From: Verrucomicrobiota bacterium
GTDB lineage: Bacteria; Verrucomicrobiota; Verrucomicrobiia; Chthoniobacterales; UBA10450
Direction: 5' to 3'
DNA: 8,701 nt
NCBI GenBank assembly: GCA_003218815.1
Contig: QHON01000091.1
Span: 1-8,701, forward strand
Positions 1-6,500 of this stretch are shown here, piece after piece (positions within the stretch are counted from its first letter, which is position 1; every line of letters starts with the position of its first letter). The translations under genes and the position numbers were made by a program. The notes beneath the pieces are model-generated. The model saw only the letters and a list, made by a program, of their open reading frames with translations, was not told the origin of the DNA and did no database searches.

Positions 1-752
1 AGAGAATAAAGCGCCCGCCGTTCTGCCATGCTTAGATTCTTTTTGTAAGCATGAAGCGAGCGCTGATGAATCGCTTCGCCTTTGTTTGTGCCGCCCCACT
101 GCCCGCTGCTGTATTTTCCATGCTCCAGCAGATGATCGTTCCATTCCAAGTTAAGAAACTGACAGATCTGGCGCAGATACGGTTCCGGGTTCGCGATTAG
201 CATTTCATAACGCACCACTTTGGTCGGCAGAATCGAGCGCTCGTAAAGCGGAATGAAACGGTTCTTCACCATCCAGCAGAAGCCGCCAAAGCAGACATCA
301 TTCAGATCGTTTGTCCGCTCGTAAAGCAAGTAAAGTTTTTCTTCCAGTTTTTCCCGCTCCGCTAGATTCGCGATGCAACGACGGATCTCGTTGTGGCCGA
401 AAAGGACAAGCCATTTGCCCGAGGGACCATTGTTTGCCCGCGTTTGAACCTCCAAATTGCGCATGGAAACCACCACGTCCCGCGGATCGCGCAAGGTGAA
501 AAGGACCCGTGTTCCGGGAAACTTCTCGATGGCATGCTTGACCGAGTGTGTTGCCGCCGGAATTCGCAGGCCGATTAATTCCTTTGACAACTCATCGAGT
601 TTGGAAGGTTCCCTAAAATAGCGATAGGCCTCGCCCTGTTCTTCGCCGACCACGTGAACTTCCGGATGGGCATTAAAAACCGACTCCAGTAAGGTCGAAC
701 CGCTGCGCTGGCAGCCCATGATGAGGAAAACCTTTTTTTTTGTGAAGATCAC
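1..752 (-). CDS. Sulfotransferase family protein, C-terminal end outside window
   Basis: Predicted PAPS-dependent sulfotransferase, which would transfer a sulfuryl group from 3'-phosphoadenosine-5'-phosphosulfate to a hydroxyl or amino acceptor. I read 250 uninterrupted codons from a GTG at 752 to the window edge. The 5'-phosphosulfate loop is at residues 14-20 (CQRSGST, followed by LLE) after a hydrophobic strand KVFLIMG. The 3'-phosphate-binding segment is at 87-97 (LRDPRDVVVSM), with Arg88 and Ser96 in the expected places. A typical RYEML...NPEPYLRQICQFL segment follows at 181-200. The C-terminal end is cut by the window. The start is uncertain. GTG 752 is the only in-frame start that keeps the first beta strand intact; the next ATG (codon 12) lies inside that strand. 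No clear Shine-Dalgarno sequence precedes it. The acceptor cannot be told from sequence. The family is secure; the start is not. Confidence 0.9.
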   Translation of the reverse strand, partial: MIFTKKKVFLIMGCQRSGSTLLESVFNAHPEVHVVGEEQGEAYRYFREPSKLDELSKELIGLRIPAATHSVKHAIEKFPGTRVLFTLRDPRDVVVSMRNLEVQTRANNGPSGKWLVLFGHNEIRRCIANLAEREKLEEKLYLLYERTNDLNDVCFGGFCWMVKNRFIPLYERSILPTKVVRYEMLIANPEPYLRQICQFLNLEWNDHLLEHGKYSSGQWGGTNKGEAIHQRSLHAYKKNLSMAERRALYS

Positions 753-826
753 CTTTGCAGCAATTTTTTTCCAATCACCAACCGCTTTGCACGAAAAATC
801 AAGTTTGCTTCTCCCGCGAACATTTG

Positions 827-899
827 TGGAGGTAAGGGGATTCGAACCCCTGGCCTTCTCATTGCGAACGAGACGCTCTACCAACTGAGCTATACCCCC
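827..899 (-). tRNA. tRNA-Ala (anticodon CGC)
   Basis: The minus strand folds into a complete 73-nt cloverleaf. The acceptor is GGGGGTA/TACCTCC, the D arm GCTC-AGTTGGTA-GAGC, and the anticodon arm TCTCG-TTCGCAA-TGAGA, giving anticodon CGC, which reads the Ala codon GCG. A five-base variable loop and a T arm AGGGG-TTCGAAT-CCCCT follow. The acceptor carries a G3:U70 wobble pair, the classic alanine identity element, which independently supports the anticodon reading. The discriminator is A73. The next genomic bases are CAA, so the terminal CCA is not encoded and must be added enzymatically. The bottom pair of the anticodon stem is G-U. The sulfotransferase gene follows on the same strand with no clear promoter between them. 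Confidence 0.96.
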
Positions 900-1239
900 C
901 TCAAAATCTTTCCCGTCAAGTTTTACGATCAGTTGCGAACGAAAACTATCGAGTTGGAGCCGGATTCAGCAAGTGAAAAGACCCGCTCCGCCCGTCAATG
1001 CACCACGGTTCACTCCAAGCTACAGATCAAGCGATCGGGCGTATCCCTGAGAGTCTGCTATTCTTATTATCCGGATTTCAATTTCGAGATTAAAAAGTGA
1101 CGATCGAAAGGACCTTCCGGAGTACGCGCATCCCTTACCTCATAACGGTCGGCATTCCGATCCTTACTAACACACGGGGGCACACATAAGACCAAAGTCC
1201 TATTGCGGTGACCCGTCTTGAGGAGGTAGTCTTCGGGGT
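900..1239. other. Intergenic region between divergent tRNA-Ala and lipoprotein gene
   Basis: About 340 bp without a convincing gene. It must hold the promoter of the minus-strand tRNA and probably that of the plus-strand lipoprotein, but I find no pair of -35/-10 boxes good enough to name for either. A TTGACG at 914-919 on the minus strand is too close to the tRNA 5' end to act as its -35. The only clear signal is AGGAGG at 1221-1226 ahead of the lipoprotein start. An 89-codon minus-strand reading frame across 1067-1336 has no family features and is antisense to the lipoprotein start. I see no strong inverted repeat here. Confidence 0.6.
1221..1226 (+). promoter_or_regulatory. Shine-Dalgarno sequence for the lipoprotein gene
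   Basis: AGGAGG is a perfect anti-16S match on the plus strand, but it ends 13 nt before the ATG at 1240, wider than the usual 5-9 nt. An in-frame TGA at 1219-1221 with no other in-frame ATG, GTG or TTG after it shows that 1240 is the only available start for this frame. Either the long spacing is tolerated or the GGGG at 1235-1238 contributes. Confidence 0.55.
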
Positions 1240-1629
1240 ATGAAGAATTACAAATACTACGGCTGTGGTCTGTTAATTGTTGCCCTTGCCTATGCGACCC
1301 TCTCAGGATGCGAGACGAGTGGCACTGGAGCCTCAACTACGGCGCCTGCATCGAGTACCAAGAATGCTGGTCGCTTGATCATCCAGAGGGCCGCTAACAT
1401 GGGAACCGGCCTGGTCCTGAACGTATCGATAGATGGTAAGCAAGTAGCTGCTGTTCCAAGAGGTCAAACCTACAGCGGTTCCATTTCGCCCGGGCAACAT
1501 GTTGTATCTGTCTTGCTCGTTCCAAATCAGTTGAACCTGCGTCCAACGCAAAAGCGTTTGAGCGTGCAGGCTGGCCAGACCTACAGCTTCACTGCGATGT
1601 GGCAAGGAAATCGCGTGCTTTTGATGTGA
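1240..1629 (+). CDS. Small lipoprotein with PEGA-like beta domain
   Basis: A 129-residue exported lipoprotein of unknown function. Residues 1-24 form a type II signal peptide: K2 and K5, a hydrophobic stretch GLLIVALAYA, then the lipobox L21-S22-G23-C24, so Cys24 should be the lipidated N-terminus. Residue 25 is Glu, not the Asp that marks inner-membrane retention in Enterobacteria. A Ser/Thr/Ala/Gly-rich linker spans about 26-41. The rest (about 44-129) alternates short strands and turns (GRLIIQR, LVLNVSIDGKQV, GSISPGQHVVSVLL, LSVQAGQTYSFTAMW), the pattern of PEGA- or DUF2846-type small beta-sandwich domains; that domain call is inference. It is the only plus-strand gene here and faces the propeller gene tail to tail. 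Signal peptide, start and linker make it a real gene despite having no recognisable catalytic motif. Confidence 0.85.
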   Translation: MKNYKYYGCGLLIVALAYATLSGCETSGTGASTTAPASSTKNAGRLIIQRAANMGTGLVLNVSIDGKQVAAVPRGQTYSGSISPGQHVVSVLLVPNQLNLRPTQKRLSVQAGQTYSFTAMWQGNRVLLM

Positions 1630-1690
1630 TCCAGTAAAGGATAGGTTTCCAGCAGCCGCACCACACTTTGGATTGCTGCAAGGACACTAT

Positions 1691-1730
1691 AGCGGGCTAA
1701 CCGCCCCGCTCTCTTACCGCACCGAGAGCG
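1691..1730. terminator. Two overlapping stem-loops in the convergent gap
   Basis: Two perfect inverted repeats share bases 1707-1710. The first has 6-bp arms at 1691-1696 (AGCGGG) and 1705-1710 (CCCGCT) with an 8-nt loop. The second has 7-bp arms at 1707-1713 (CGCTCTC) and 1724-1730 (GAGAGCG) with a 10-nt loop. Only one can form at a time. The second begins directly after the stop codon of the propeller gene as read on the minus strand. Neither is followed by a run of U on either strand, so a canonical Rho-independent terminator is not shown. They could be a bidirectional transcription end or an mRNA 3'-end stabiliser for the facing genes. Confidence 0.45.
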
Positions 1731-4700
1731 TCAGGGCAGTAGAAGGAAATTGTCCGGAAGTGACGCGTCGAGGCCAGGCGCTTCACGGCCCACCGCTCGA
1801 CCAACGCCTCCGCCCGAACCGAGCGCGGTATCATTTACGGCGACCTTGGCTGGTGGCGGCGAGATTGGCTGCTGTCCTTTGGTCTTAAGCGATTCATTTA
1901 GGCCCGGCAGATCTTTTGTGAGCAATTGCGCGAACTCTTTTGTCGCATCATCCAATTCCCGCTTGAGCGCGTCGATGTACGAAATCTCATAGTTGCCCGG
2001 TTTTCCCTCGTAACTGAGCAGCGCTCCATAGAGCTGGTCGGTGTGCTCTCGCAACCGCTCTTCGCCGGTAATCGCGCCGCCTTCGGTTGTGGCAACAGTT
2101 TTCTTACGGACAGCATCAACCTTCCCGTCGAAATCTGAGACGTCTTTGCGGAGCGTATCGACCTCTGGCAGCGCGGCCCCGCTCTTAGCCAGATCCTTGC
2201 GCAAAAACAGAATTCGATCCATGAGGGCACTTTCGTCGCCAAACAGAGCATGCACCTTCATCGCTGCATCGAACTGCGACTTGCGGTCGGCTTCGGTGAA
2301 TTTCGCTCGGCGATCAAGACCCACCGTCAACCTCGTTTCCGACACTTTTCCAGCCTTGGTTAATCGCACGGTATACACTCCCGGCACGAGTCGCGGTCCG
2401 CGGGTTCCGGCAAAAGCAATCTGCGCAGCAGGCGGCACGCGCGGTGGTTTCTCGCGCATCGTCCACGTCACACGATTAAGTCCCGGACGCTTACTGGCGG
2501 GCAATTCATCGATAATGCGGCCGGAAGAGTCCAGAACTTCCAGCTTCAGCTTGCCGAAGAGATGACGTGATCGCTGGTAGTAAGTGATGACCGCAGCGTC
2601 TGGCGGGTTATCGCCTACAAAGGCCGCGTCGCCATTGGCCCATCCCCCGCTGCCTTCAATCCGCTGTTGCACGGGGCGTGCCGAAACAAAAGTGGCTTCC
2701 TGCGTCAAAAGATCTGGTGTCAGGGCGCGCAGCGGCGTGATGTCATCCACAATCCATATGCCGCGACCGTGCGTGGCCAGAATGAGATCGTTTTCGCGCG
2801 GTTGAATTGCCAGATCGCGGACCGCTACGGCCGGAAAGTGATTACCCTTGAATTGCGCCCAGTTTTTCCCGCCGTCGATCGACACGTAAAGACCAAACTC
2901 GGTCCCAAGAAAAAGCAGGTTGGGTTTGACTAAATCTTCCTTAATGACATGCGCGTATCCGCGCACGAACTTGGATTCTTCCGAGGTGACAAGCGGCGTC
3001 CACGTGTTGCCGTAGTCAGTCGTTTTGAAAACATACGGCGCCATGTCGCCAAACGTATGCCGATCAAAAGCGGCGTAAGCGGTTGCGGCGTCGAAGTTGC
3101 TTGCTTGCACCCAACTGACCCAAGAATTTTTCGGAAGGTTGGGAATGTTGCCCACCACATTAGTCCAGGTTTTTCCGCCATCACGGGTAAGCTGAAGATT
3201 GCCATCATCTGTGCCTGCCCAGATCAGTGATTTATCTTTGGGCGACTCGCTGATCGAATAAATCGTCGTGTGCATCTCTGCAGACGAATTGTCCACCGTT
3301 ACGCCGCCTGACTGTTCCTGCTTCTGTTTCTCTGGATCGTTCGTCGTCAGGTCAGGTGAGATGCGATCCCAAGTCTGGCCTTGGTCGCGAGAACGAAACA
3401 AAAACTGCGCGCCGATATAAATCGTTCCCTTTTCGTTCGGCGACAAAGCGATTGGCGTGTTCCAATTAAATCGCAACTTTTCCTTATAGTTCGGCCGCGG
3501 TTTGATGTTGCGCGCTTCATGGGTGTACCGGTTCACGCGGCCGATCTCGCCGCCCTGGTATTCCGCGTAGATGTAATCCGGATCGGCAGGATCAGGAAAC
3601 ATCCAGAACCCATCGCCGTTATACATATTTTCCCACTGCGAATTGGTGATGCCGCCGGGATACTGCGACTCACCTACCCATGAACTGTTGTCCTGCAAAC
3701 CGCCATAGACGCGATACGGATCGTTGTCGTCGACACTGACATGATAGAATTGCGAGACCGACAGGTTCTGGCCCTTCCACCATTTGCTGCCCCCATTGTA
3801 CGAATACCACATGCCGCCATCGTCACCAGCGAACACCGTCTGCGTATTCGTGGAATCAATCCAGACATCATGCGCGTCACCGTGTGTCCCCTGAAAACCG
3901 CCTACCACAGCGAAGCTTTTACCCCCGTCCTCACTCAGAATCAGCGCGCCATCAGGTTTGAATAAGCGATCCGGATTTTTCGGATCGACGATCAATTTCG
4001 CGAAGTAGAACGGACGCCACACCATCCAATTGCTTTTATCGCGTTTGTCCCATGTCATCCCGCCATCGTCGGAAACAAAGAGCGCACTCTCAGGTGATTC
4101 GACAAACGCGTAGACGCGCTTCGCGTTGGACGGTGCAATAGCAATCGCGATTCGACCGTATGGTTTTTTCGCAAAACCTTTATTTCCCTCAGGCGTAATC
4201 TCCGTCCAAGTGTTGCCGCCGTCAGTCGACCGAAACAATCCGCTGGCAGAAGGCGAAGTCGGACCATCGCCGCCAGAGCGATACTCCCACCCTTTACGGC
4301 GAAAATCCCACAGACTCGCGAACATTATGTCCGGATTCGTCGGATCGATCGCGATATCAGTGCAACCGGTGGAAAGATTCGGACCTTTGAGAATTTGCGT
4401 CCATGTCTTGCCTCCGTCAGAAGTTTTGTAAAGGCCGCGATCGGGTGAATCGCTCCATAACGCACCGGGCACCGCGGCAAAAACCGTCTCGCTGTTTTTC
4501 GGACTAACTGCGATTCGCGCGACCCGTTCCGACTTGTCCAAACCGACGTGCGTCCATGTTTCGCCACCATCGATGGACTTGTACACTCCGTCTCCGATCG
4601 AAGCACTGTTGCGCGTCCAGGACTCGCCCGTTCCGACCCAAACATTTTTTGTGTTGTTCGGATCGATCGCAATTGCGCCGACTGATTGCACCGGCTGTTC

Positions 4701-4964
4701 ATCAAACACTGGCCGGTATCGGGTTCCGCCATCATCCGATTTCCACACGCCGCCGCTGGCTGCACCAACAAAAAGCGTGATCTTCCCCGAGGGTTCCCTG
4801 GTCGCAGCCATGGCGGAGATGCGGCCGCTCATGGTCGCCGATCCGATGTTGCGCGCGCCGAGACCGGAGATCGTTGCAGGGCCATACAGCGTCTCCTCGG
4901 CGTGAGAGATCATAGCCCCAAAAAACAGGGCAGTAGCTACAAGAAAGGACTTCTGGAAGCGCAT
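1731..4964 (-). CDS. Secreted BNR/Asp-box (VPS10/sortilin-like) beta-propeller protein
   Basis: A 1077-residue exported protein of the sortilin/VPS10-like family often labelled 'glycosyl hydrolase' or 'BNR repeat protein'; no enzymatic activity can be assigned. A signal peptide is likely cleaved after S20-H21-A22. I count about eleven Asp-box motifs (S-x-D-G-G-x-T-W type) near residues 76, 130, 181, 246, 298, 344, 388, 525, 593, 648 and 695, several preceded by DP(N/T)NP-type turns, consistent with two tandem propellers. The family-typical ATHGRGIWIVDD is at 730-741. Residues about 805-880 resemble an FlgD/Ig-like sandwich (LEVLDSSGRIIDEL ... PGVYTVRL). From 890 to 1030 it is charged and probably helical, followed by a Pro/Gly-rich tail. 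The stop is TGA at 1731-1733. The start codon lies 17 bp after the LolA-like gene's stop, with no Shine-Dalgarno, so translational coupling is plausible. Large protein scaffolds of this type act outside the cytoplasm. Confidence 0.92.
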   Translation of the reverse strand: MRFQKSFLVATALFFGAMISHAEETLYGPATISGLGARNIGSATMSGRISAMAATREPSGKITLFVGAASGGVWKSDDGGTRYRPVFDEQPVQSVGAIAIDPNNTKNVWVGTGESWTRNSASIGDGVYKSIDGGETWTHVGLDKSERVARIAVSPKNSETVFAAVPGALWSDSPDRGLYKTSDGGKTWTQILKGPNLSTGCTDIAIDPTNPDIMFASLWDFRRKGWEYRSGGDGPTSPSASGLFRSTDGGNTWTEITPEGNKGFAKKPYGRIAIAIAPSNAKRVYAFVESPESALFVSDDGGMTWDKRDKSNWMVWRPFYFAKLIVDPKNPDRLFKPDGALILSEDGGKSFAVVGGFQGTHGDAHDVWIDSTNTQTVFAGDDGGMWYSYNGGSKWWKGQNLSVSQFYHVSVDDNDPYRVYGGLQDNSSWVGESQYPGGITNSQWENMYNGDGFWMFPDPADPDYIYAEYQGGEIGRVNRYTHEARNIKPRPNYKEKLRFNWNTPIALSPNEKGTIYIGAQFLFRSRDQGQTWDRISPDLTTNDPEKQKQEQSGGVTVDNSSAEMHTTIYSISESPKDKSLIWAGTDDGNLQLTRDGGKTWTNVVGNIPNLPKNSWVSWVQASNFDAATAYAAFDRHTFGDMAPYVFKTTDYGNTWTPLVTSEESKFVRGYAHVIKEDLVKPNLLFLGTEFGLYVSIDGGKNWAQFKGNHFPAVAVRDLAIQPRENDLILATHGRGIWIVDDITPLRALTPDLLTQEATFVSARPVQQRIEGSGGWANGDAAFVGDNPPDAAVITYYQRSRHLFGKLKLEVLDSSGRIIDELPASKRPGLNRVTWTMREKPPRVPPAAQIAFAGTRGPRLVPGVYTVRLTKAGKVSETRLTVGLDRRAKFTEADRKSQFDAAMKVHALFGDESALMDRILFLRKDLAKSGAALPEVDTLRKDVSDFDGKVDAVRKKTVATTEGGAITGEERLREHTDQLYGALLSYEGKPGNYEISYIDALKRELDDATKEFAQLLTKDLPGLNESLKTKGQQPISPPPAKVAVNDTALGSGGGVGRAVGREAPGLDASLPDNFLLLP

Positions 4965-4982
4965 GAACGAGCGAACTACGAA

Positions 4983-5738
4983 TTATTTGGTAGCGGTAGT
5001 CGGGAAGCGGAAGATCGCGTCATCGACAGGCACGTTACCCTCGGCCTTATCAATAACGATCTTTTGCTTATCGGGGTCGCCCTTCCGACCGGTTTCGATG
5101 GAAAAAGGAATAAACACGCCATTAATGTTTTCGTAATCCCCGAGATCGGTCTCAACTTCCACTTGTGCGCCGTGTTTGATCCGCTGTGTCAAAATGCGAA
5201 TCTCCAGGAAATGATCAGGATCGAGGTAAACGAAATTCACATCGCCGTTCTTTCGCATAACTTTTAGCTTGTGAGCGAGGGTTCCGTCCACATCTTCAGT
5301 TCCAAGATAATCCACGGTGCTTTGCTTTGCCTTCCAGTCCACCAATGGCCCATCGATCTCCGCGTCTTCCATCAGCGATTTGACGTCATCCGCTGACATT
5401 CTTTCAGGGTCTTTGCGTCCTTGGAACGGCGAGATTTTCCAGCCCTCCTTGCCATCGTAGGCCTCCACCTGCGTCATACCTTGAAGGGTTGCTTCCGCCC
5501 GCACTTCGCCGGGCCGCTTCTTCGTTTGCACGTATGTCAACTGAATCTGCCCCTGCTGCACCAGCATTTTGCCGGTAAGCGTGAGCGATTGCAGTCCGCG
5601 CAACGCATCGGCTCCTCCCTTGGCTTCAATGTTTTTCGAAACCAATTCATCGAGCGTTGGGGCATTTTTATCTTGAGCGAATCCTGCTGAGGCGATGAGC
5701 GCAGCAGAGATGAAGGAAATTATGAGACGCGAACGCAT
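4983..5738 (-). CDS. LolA-fold outer-membrane lipoprotein-sorting-like protein
   Basis: A 251-residue exported protein. I start it at the ATG at 5736-5738, where MRSRLIISFISAALIASAGFA forms a good signal peptide, cleaved after Ala21. The open frame continues upstream to 5987, but that extension has no coding character, sits behind the signal peptide and overlaps the next gene's 3' end. The mature part has the layout of the 'outer membrane lipoprotein-sorting protein' group: a helix with IEAKGGADALRGLQSL (about 37-52), strands LTLTGKMLV and IQLTYVQTKKRPGEVRAEA, YDGKEGWKI at 94-102, YLGTEDVDGTLAHKL at 134-148, and YLDPDHFLEIRI at 161-172. This suggests a half-barrel that binds a lipid or lipoprotein acyl group in the periplasm; function is inferred from fold only. 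Start lacks an obvious Shine-Dalgarno. Probably co-transcribed with the propeller gene. Confidence 0.88.
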   Translation of the reverse strand: MRSRLIISFISAALIASAGFAQDKNAPTLDELVSKNIEAKGGADALRGLQSLTLTGKMLVQQGQIQLTYVQTKKRPGEVRAEATLQGMTQVEAYDGKEGWKISPFQGRKDPERMSADDVKSLMEDAEIDGPLVDWKAKQSTVDYLGTEDVDGTLAHKLKVMRKNGDVNFVYLDPDHFLEIRILTQRIKHGAQVEVETDLGDYENINGVFIPFSIETGRKGDPDKQKIVIDKAEGNVPVDDAIFRFPTTATK

Positions 5739-5856
5739 ATGAAGTTTGCGGGACCTATACGAGAAAGCGCAACGCACCGATATGCAAAAGGAGATCGCAA
5801 AGCAAGCTGTTACGAAATCCGTTGAAATTAGTGGCCTCATCTTGAAAGCGGCTACA

Positions 5857-6324
5857 CTATTTCGCAAACCGCCGAACGCTGAAGGAGATCGGCAGTCCGA
5901 CCACGACCATGTGCACAAGCAGTCCCTGAATAAGGTCGCGAAGCTGGTAAGGGCCTCTGGCATGAAGCGCTGAGAGCGGCAAAACAATAAGAGTCATTAC
6001 CTGGTCAACTGCCGCGCCATAGAACAAGCCGCACACCAGGGGGTGCTCTTTCAAAAAACCGAGCCTGCGACTTGCCGCGTAGTAAACAGCCGCTGCTGAG
6101 AAGGCGATAAAGAAGTGCAGGAGGACACCCAGAAAATAGGTGGCTATGCCTGCGTGGAAAGCCCCGCGCCCCAGCAGGCCGGCGGCAATCGTGAGCGGAA
6201 CGCGCCATCCAAATAGGATACTAGCTTGGGTGAGGTCTAAAGCCCCGGCAATCAGGCCACCAACTGCGATTGGCAATAGAGCGTTGCTTTTCCGCGATGA
6301 CGAAGGTGCAGAATCTCCAATCAT
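5857..6324 (-). CDS. Four-helix integral membrane protein of unknown function
   Basis: A 155-residue membrane protein. A polar N-terminus (residues 1-14) is followed by hydrophobic segments at about 15-38, 62-84, 96-118 and 131-150, ending in the basic tail SVRRFAK. Small and aromatic residues line the helices (GLIAGALD, FLGVLLHFFIAFSAAAVYY), and the loops hold conserved-looking motifs ASRRLGFLKEHPLVCGLFYG and ALHARGPYQLRDLIQGLLVH. It recalls small uncharacterised membrane proteins annotated as hypothetical or DUF1440/YagU-like, but I cannot assign it firmly. No catalytic or metal motif stands out. The ATG at 6324 is supported by AGGAG with a 5-nt spacer, the clearest ribosome binding site in this window. 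Its 3' end is 118 bp upstream of the LolA-like start. Confidence 0.85.
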   Translation of the reverse strand: MIGDSAPSSSRKSNALLPIAVGGLIAGALDLTQASILFGWRVPLTIAAGLLGRGAFHAGIATYFLGVLLHFFIAFSAAAVYYAASRRLGFLKEHPLVCGLFYGAAVDQVMTLIVLPLSALHARGPYQLRDLIQGLLVHMVVVGLPISFSVRRFAK

Positions 6325-6329
6325 CCCAT

Positions 6330-6334
6330 CTCCT
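6330..6334 (-). promoter_or_regulatory. Shine-Dalgarno sequence for the four-helix membrane protein
   Basis: The minus strand reads AGGAG, within a longer purine run GAGAGGAG, 5 nt ahead of the ATG at 6324. This near-ideal spacing fixes the start and contrasts with the downstream LolA-like and propeller genes, which have none. Confidence 0.75.
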
Positions 6335-6371
6335 CTCTTTCACCTTTGATTTGTTTGCAATCCGCACTGCA

Positions 6372-6401
6372 CTCATACGACGCCCAGGTGAGACTTGGGA
6401 A
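6372..6401 (-). promoter_or_regulatory. Possible sigma70-type promoter for the membrane protein gene
   Basis: On the minus strand a TTCCCA (6401-6396) and a TATGAG (6377-6372) are 18 bp apart, each matching four of six consensus bases. Transcription would start near 6365, giving a leader of about 40 nt before the ATG at 6324. A small inverted repeat, CAGGT at 6385-6389 and ACCTG at 6403-6407, overlaps the -35 and spacer and could be an operator. Both matches are weak and could be chance. Confidence 0.25.
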
Positions 6402-6416
6402 GACCTGAGCTTGGTC

Positions 6417-6445
6417 TGAAACGCTCTTAAGGCTACGCCGTTTCA
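6417..6445. repeat. 7-bp perfect inverted repeat downstream of permease gene
   Basis: TGAAACG at 6417-6423 and CGTTTCA at 6439-6445 pair perfectly around a 15-nt loop, about 56 nt past the permease stop codon in the direction of its transcription. The stem is only moderately GC-rich and has no following T-run, so it is a weak terminator candidate; it may equally be a protein-binding site upstream of the membrane protein gene. Confidence 0.3.
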
Positions 6446-6500
6446 TGTTAGAAGAGATTCGAGCACTCGGCGCGAGGCGCAAAAATGGCAAAGAAGCGCG

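Noticed and set aside
827..899. tRNA gene as an integration site for a mobile element
   Set aside because: I found no second copy of the tRNA 3' end, no integrase and no foreign-looking gene block in the window.
891..919. TTGACG and TATAGC on the minus strand as a promoter
   Set aside because: The -10 would lie inside the tRNA, so it could not make the tRNA; it could at most drive the sulfotransferase, and the match is likely chance from conserved tRNA sequence.
1067..1336. 89-codon minus-strand frame antisense to the lipoprotein start
   Set aside because: No signal peptide, domain or ribosome binding site; it overlaps a supported gene and looks like a chance frame.
2041..2565. 174-codon plus-strand frame inside the propeller gene
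   Set aside because: Ser/Arg/Thr-rich shadow of the minus-strand gene with no family features.
4686..5267. 193-codon plus-strand frame spanning the propeller/LolA-like junction
   Set aside because: Antisense to two well-supported genes and without recognisable motifs; length is explained by the coding bias of the opposite strand.
5739..5987. 83-codon N-terminal extension of the LolA-like reading frame
   Set aside because: The signal peptide begins at the internal Met (5738); the extension is unlike a protein N-terminus and overlaps the 3' end of the membrane protein gene in another frame.
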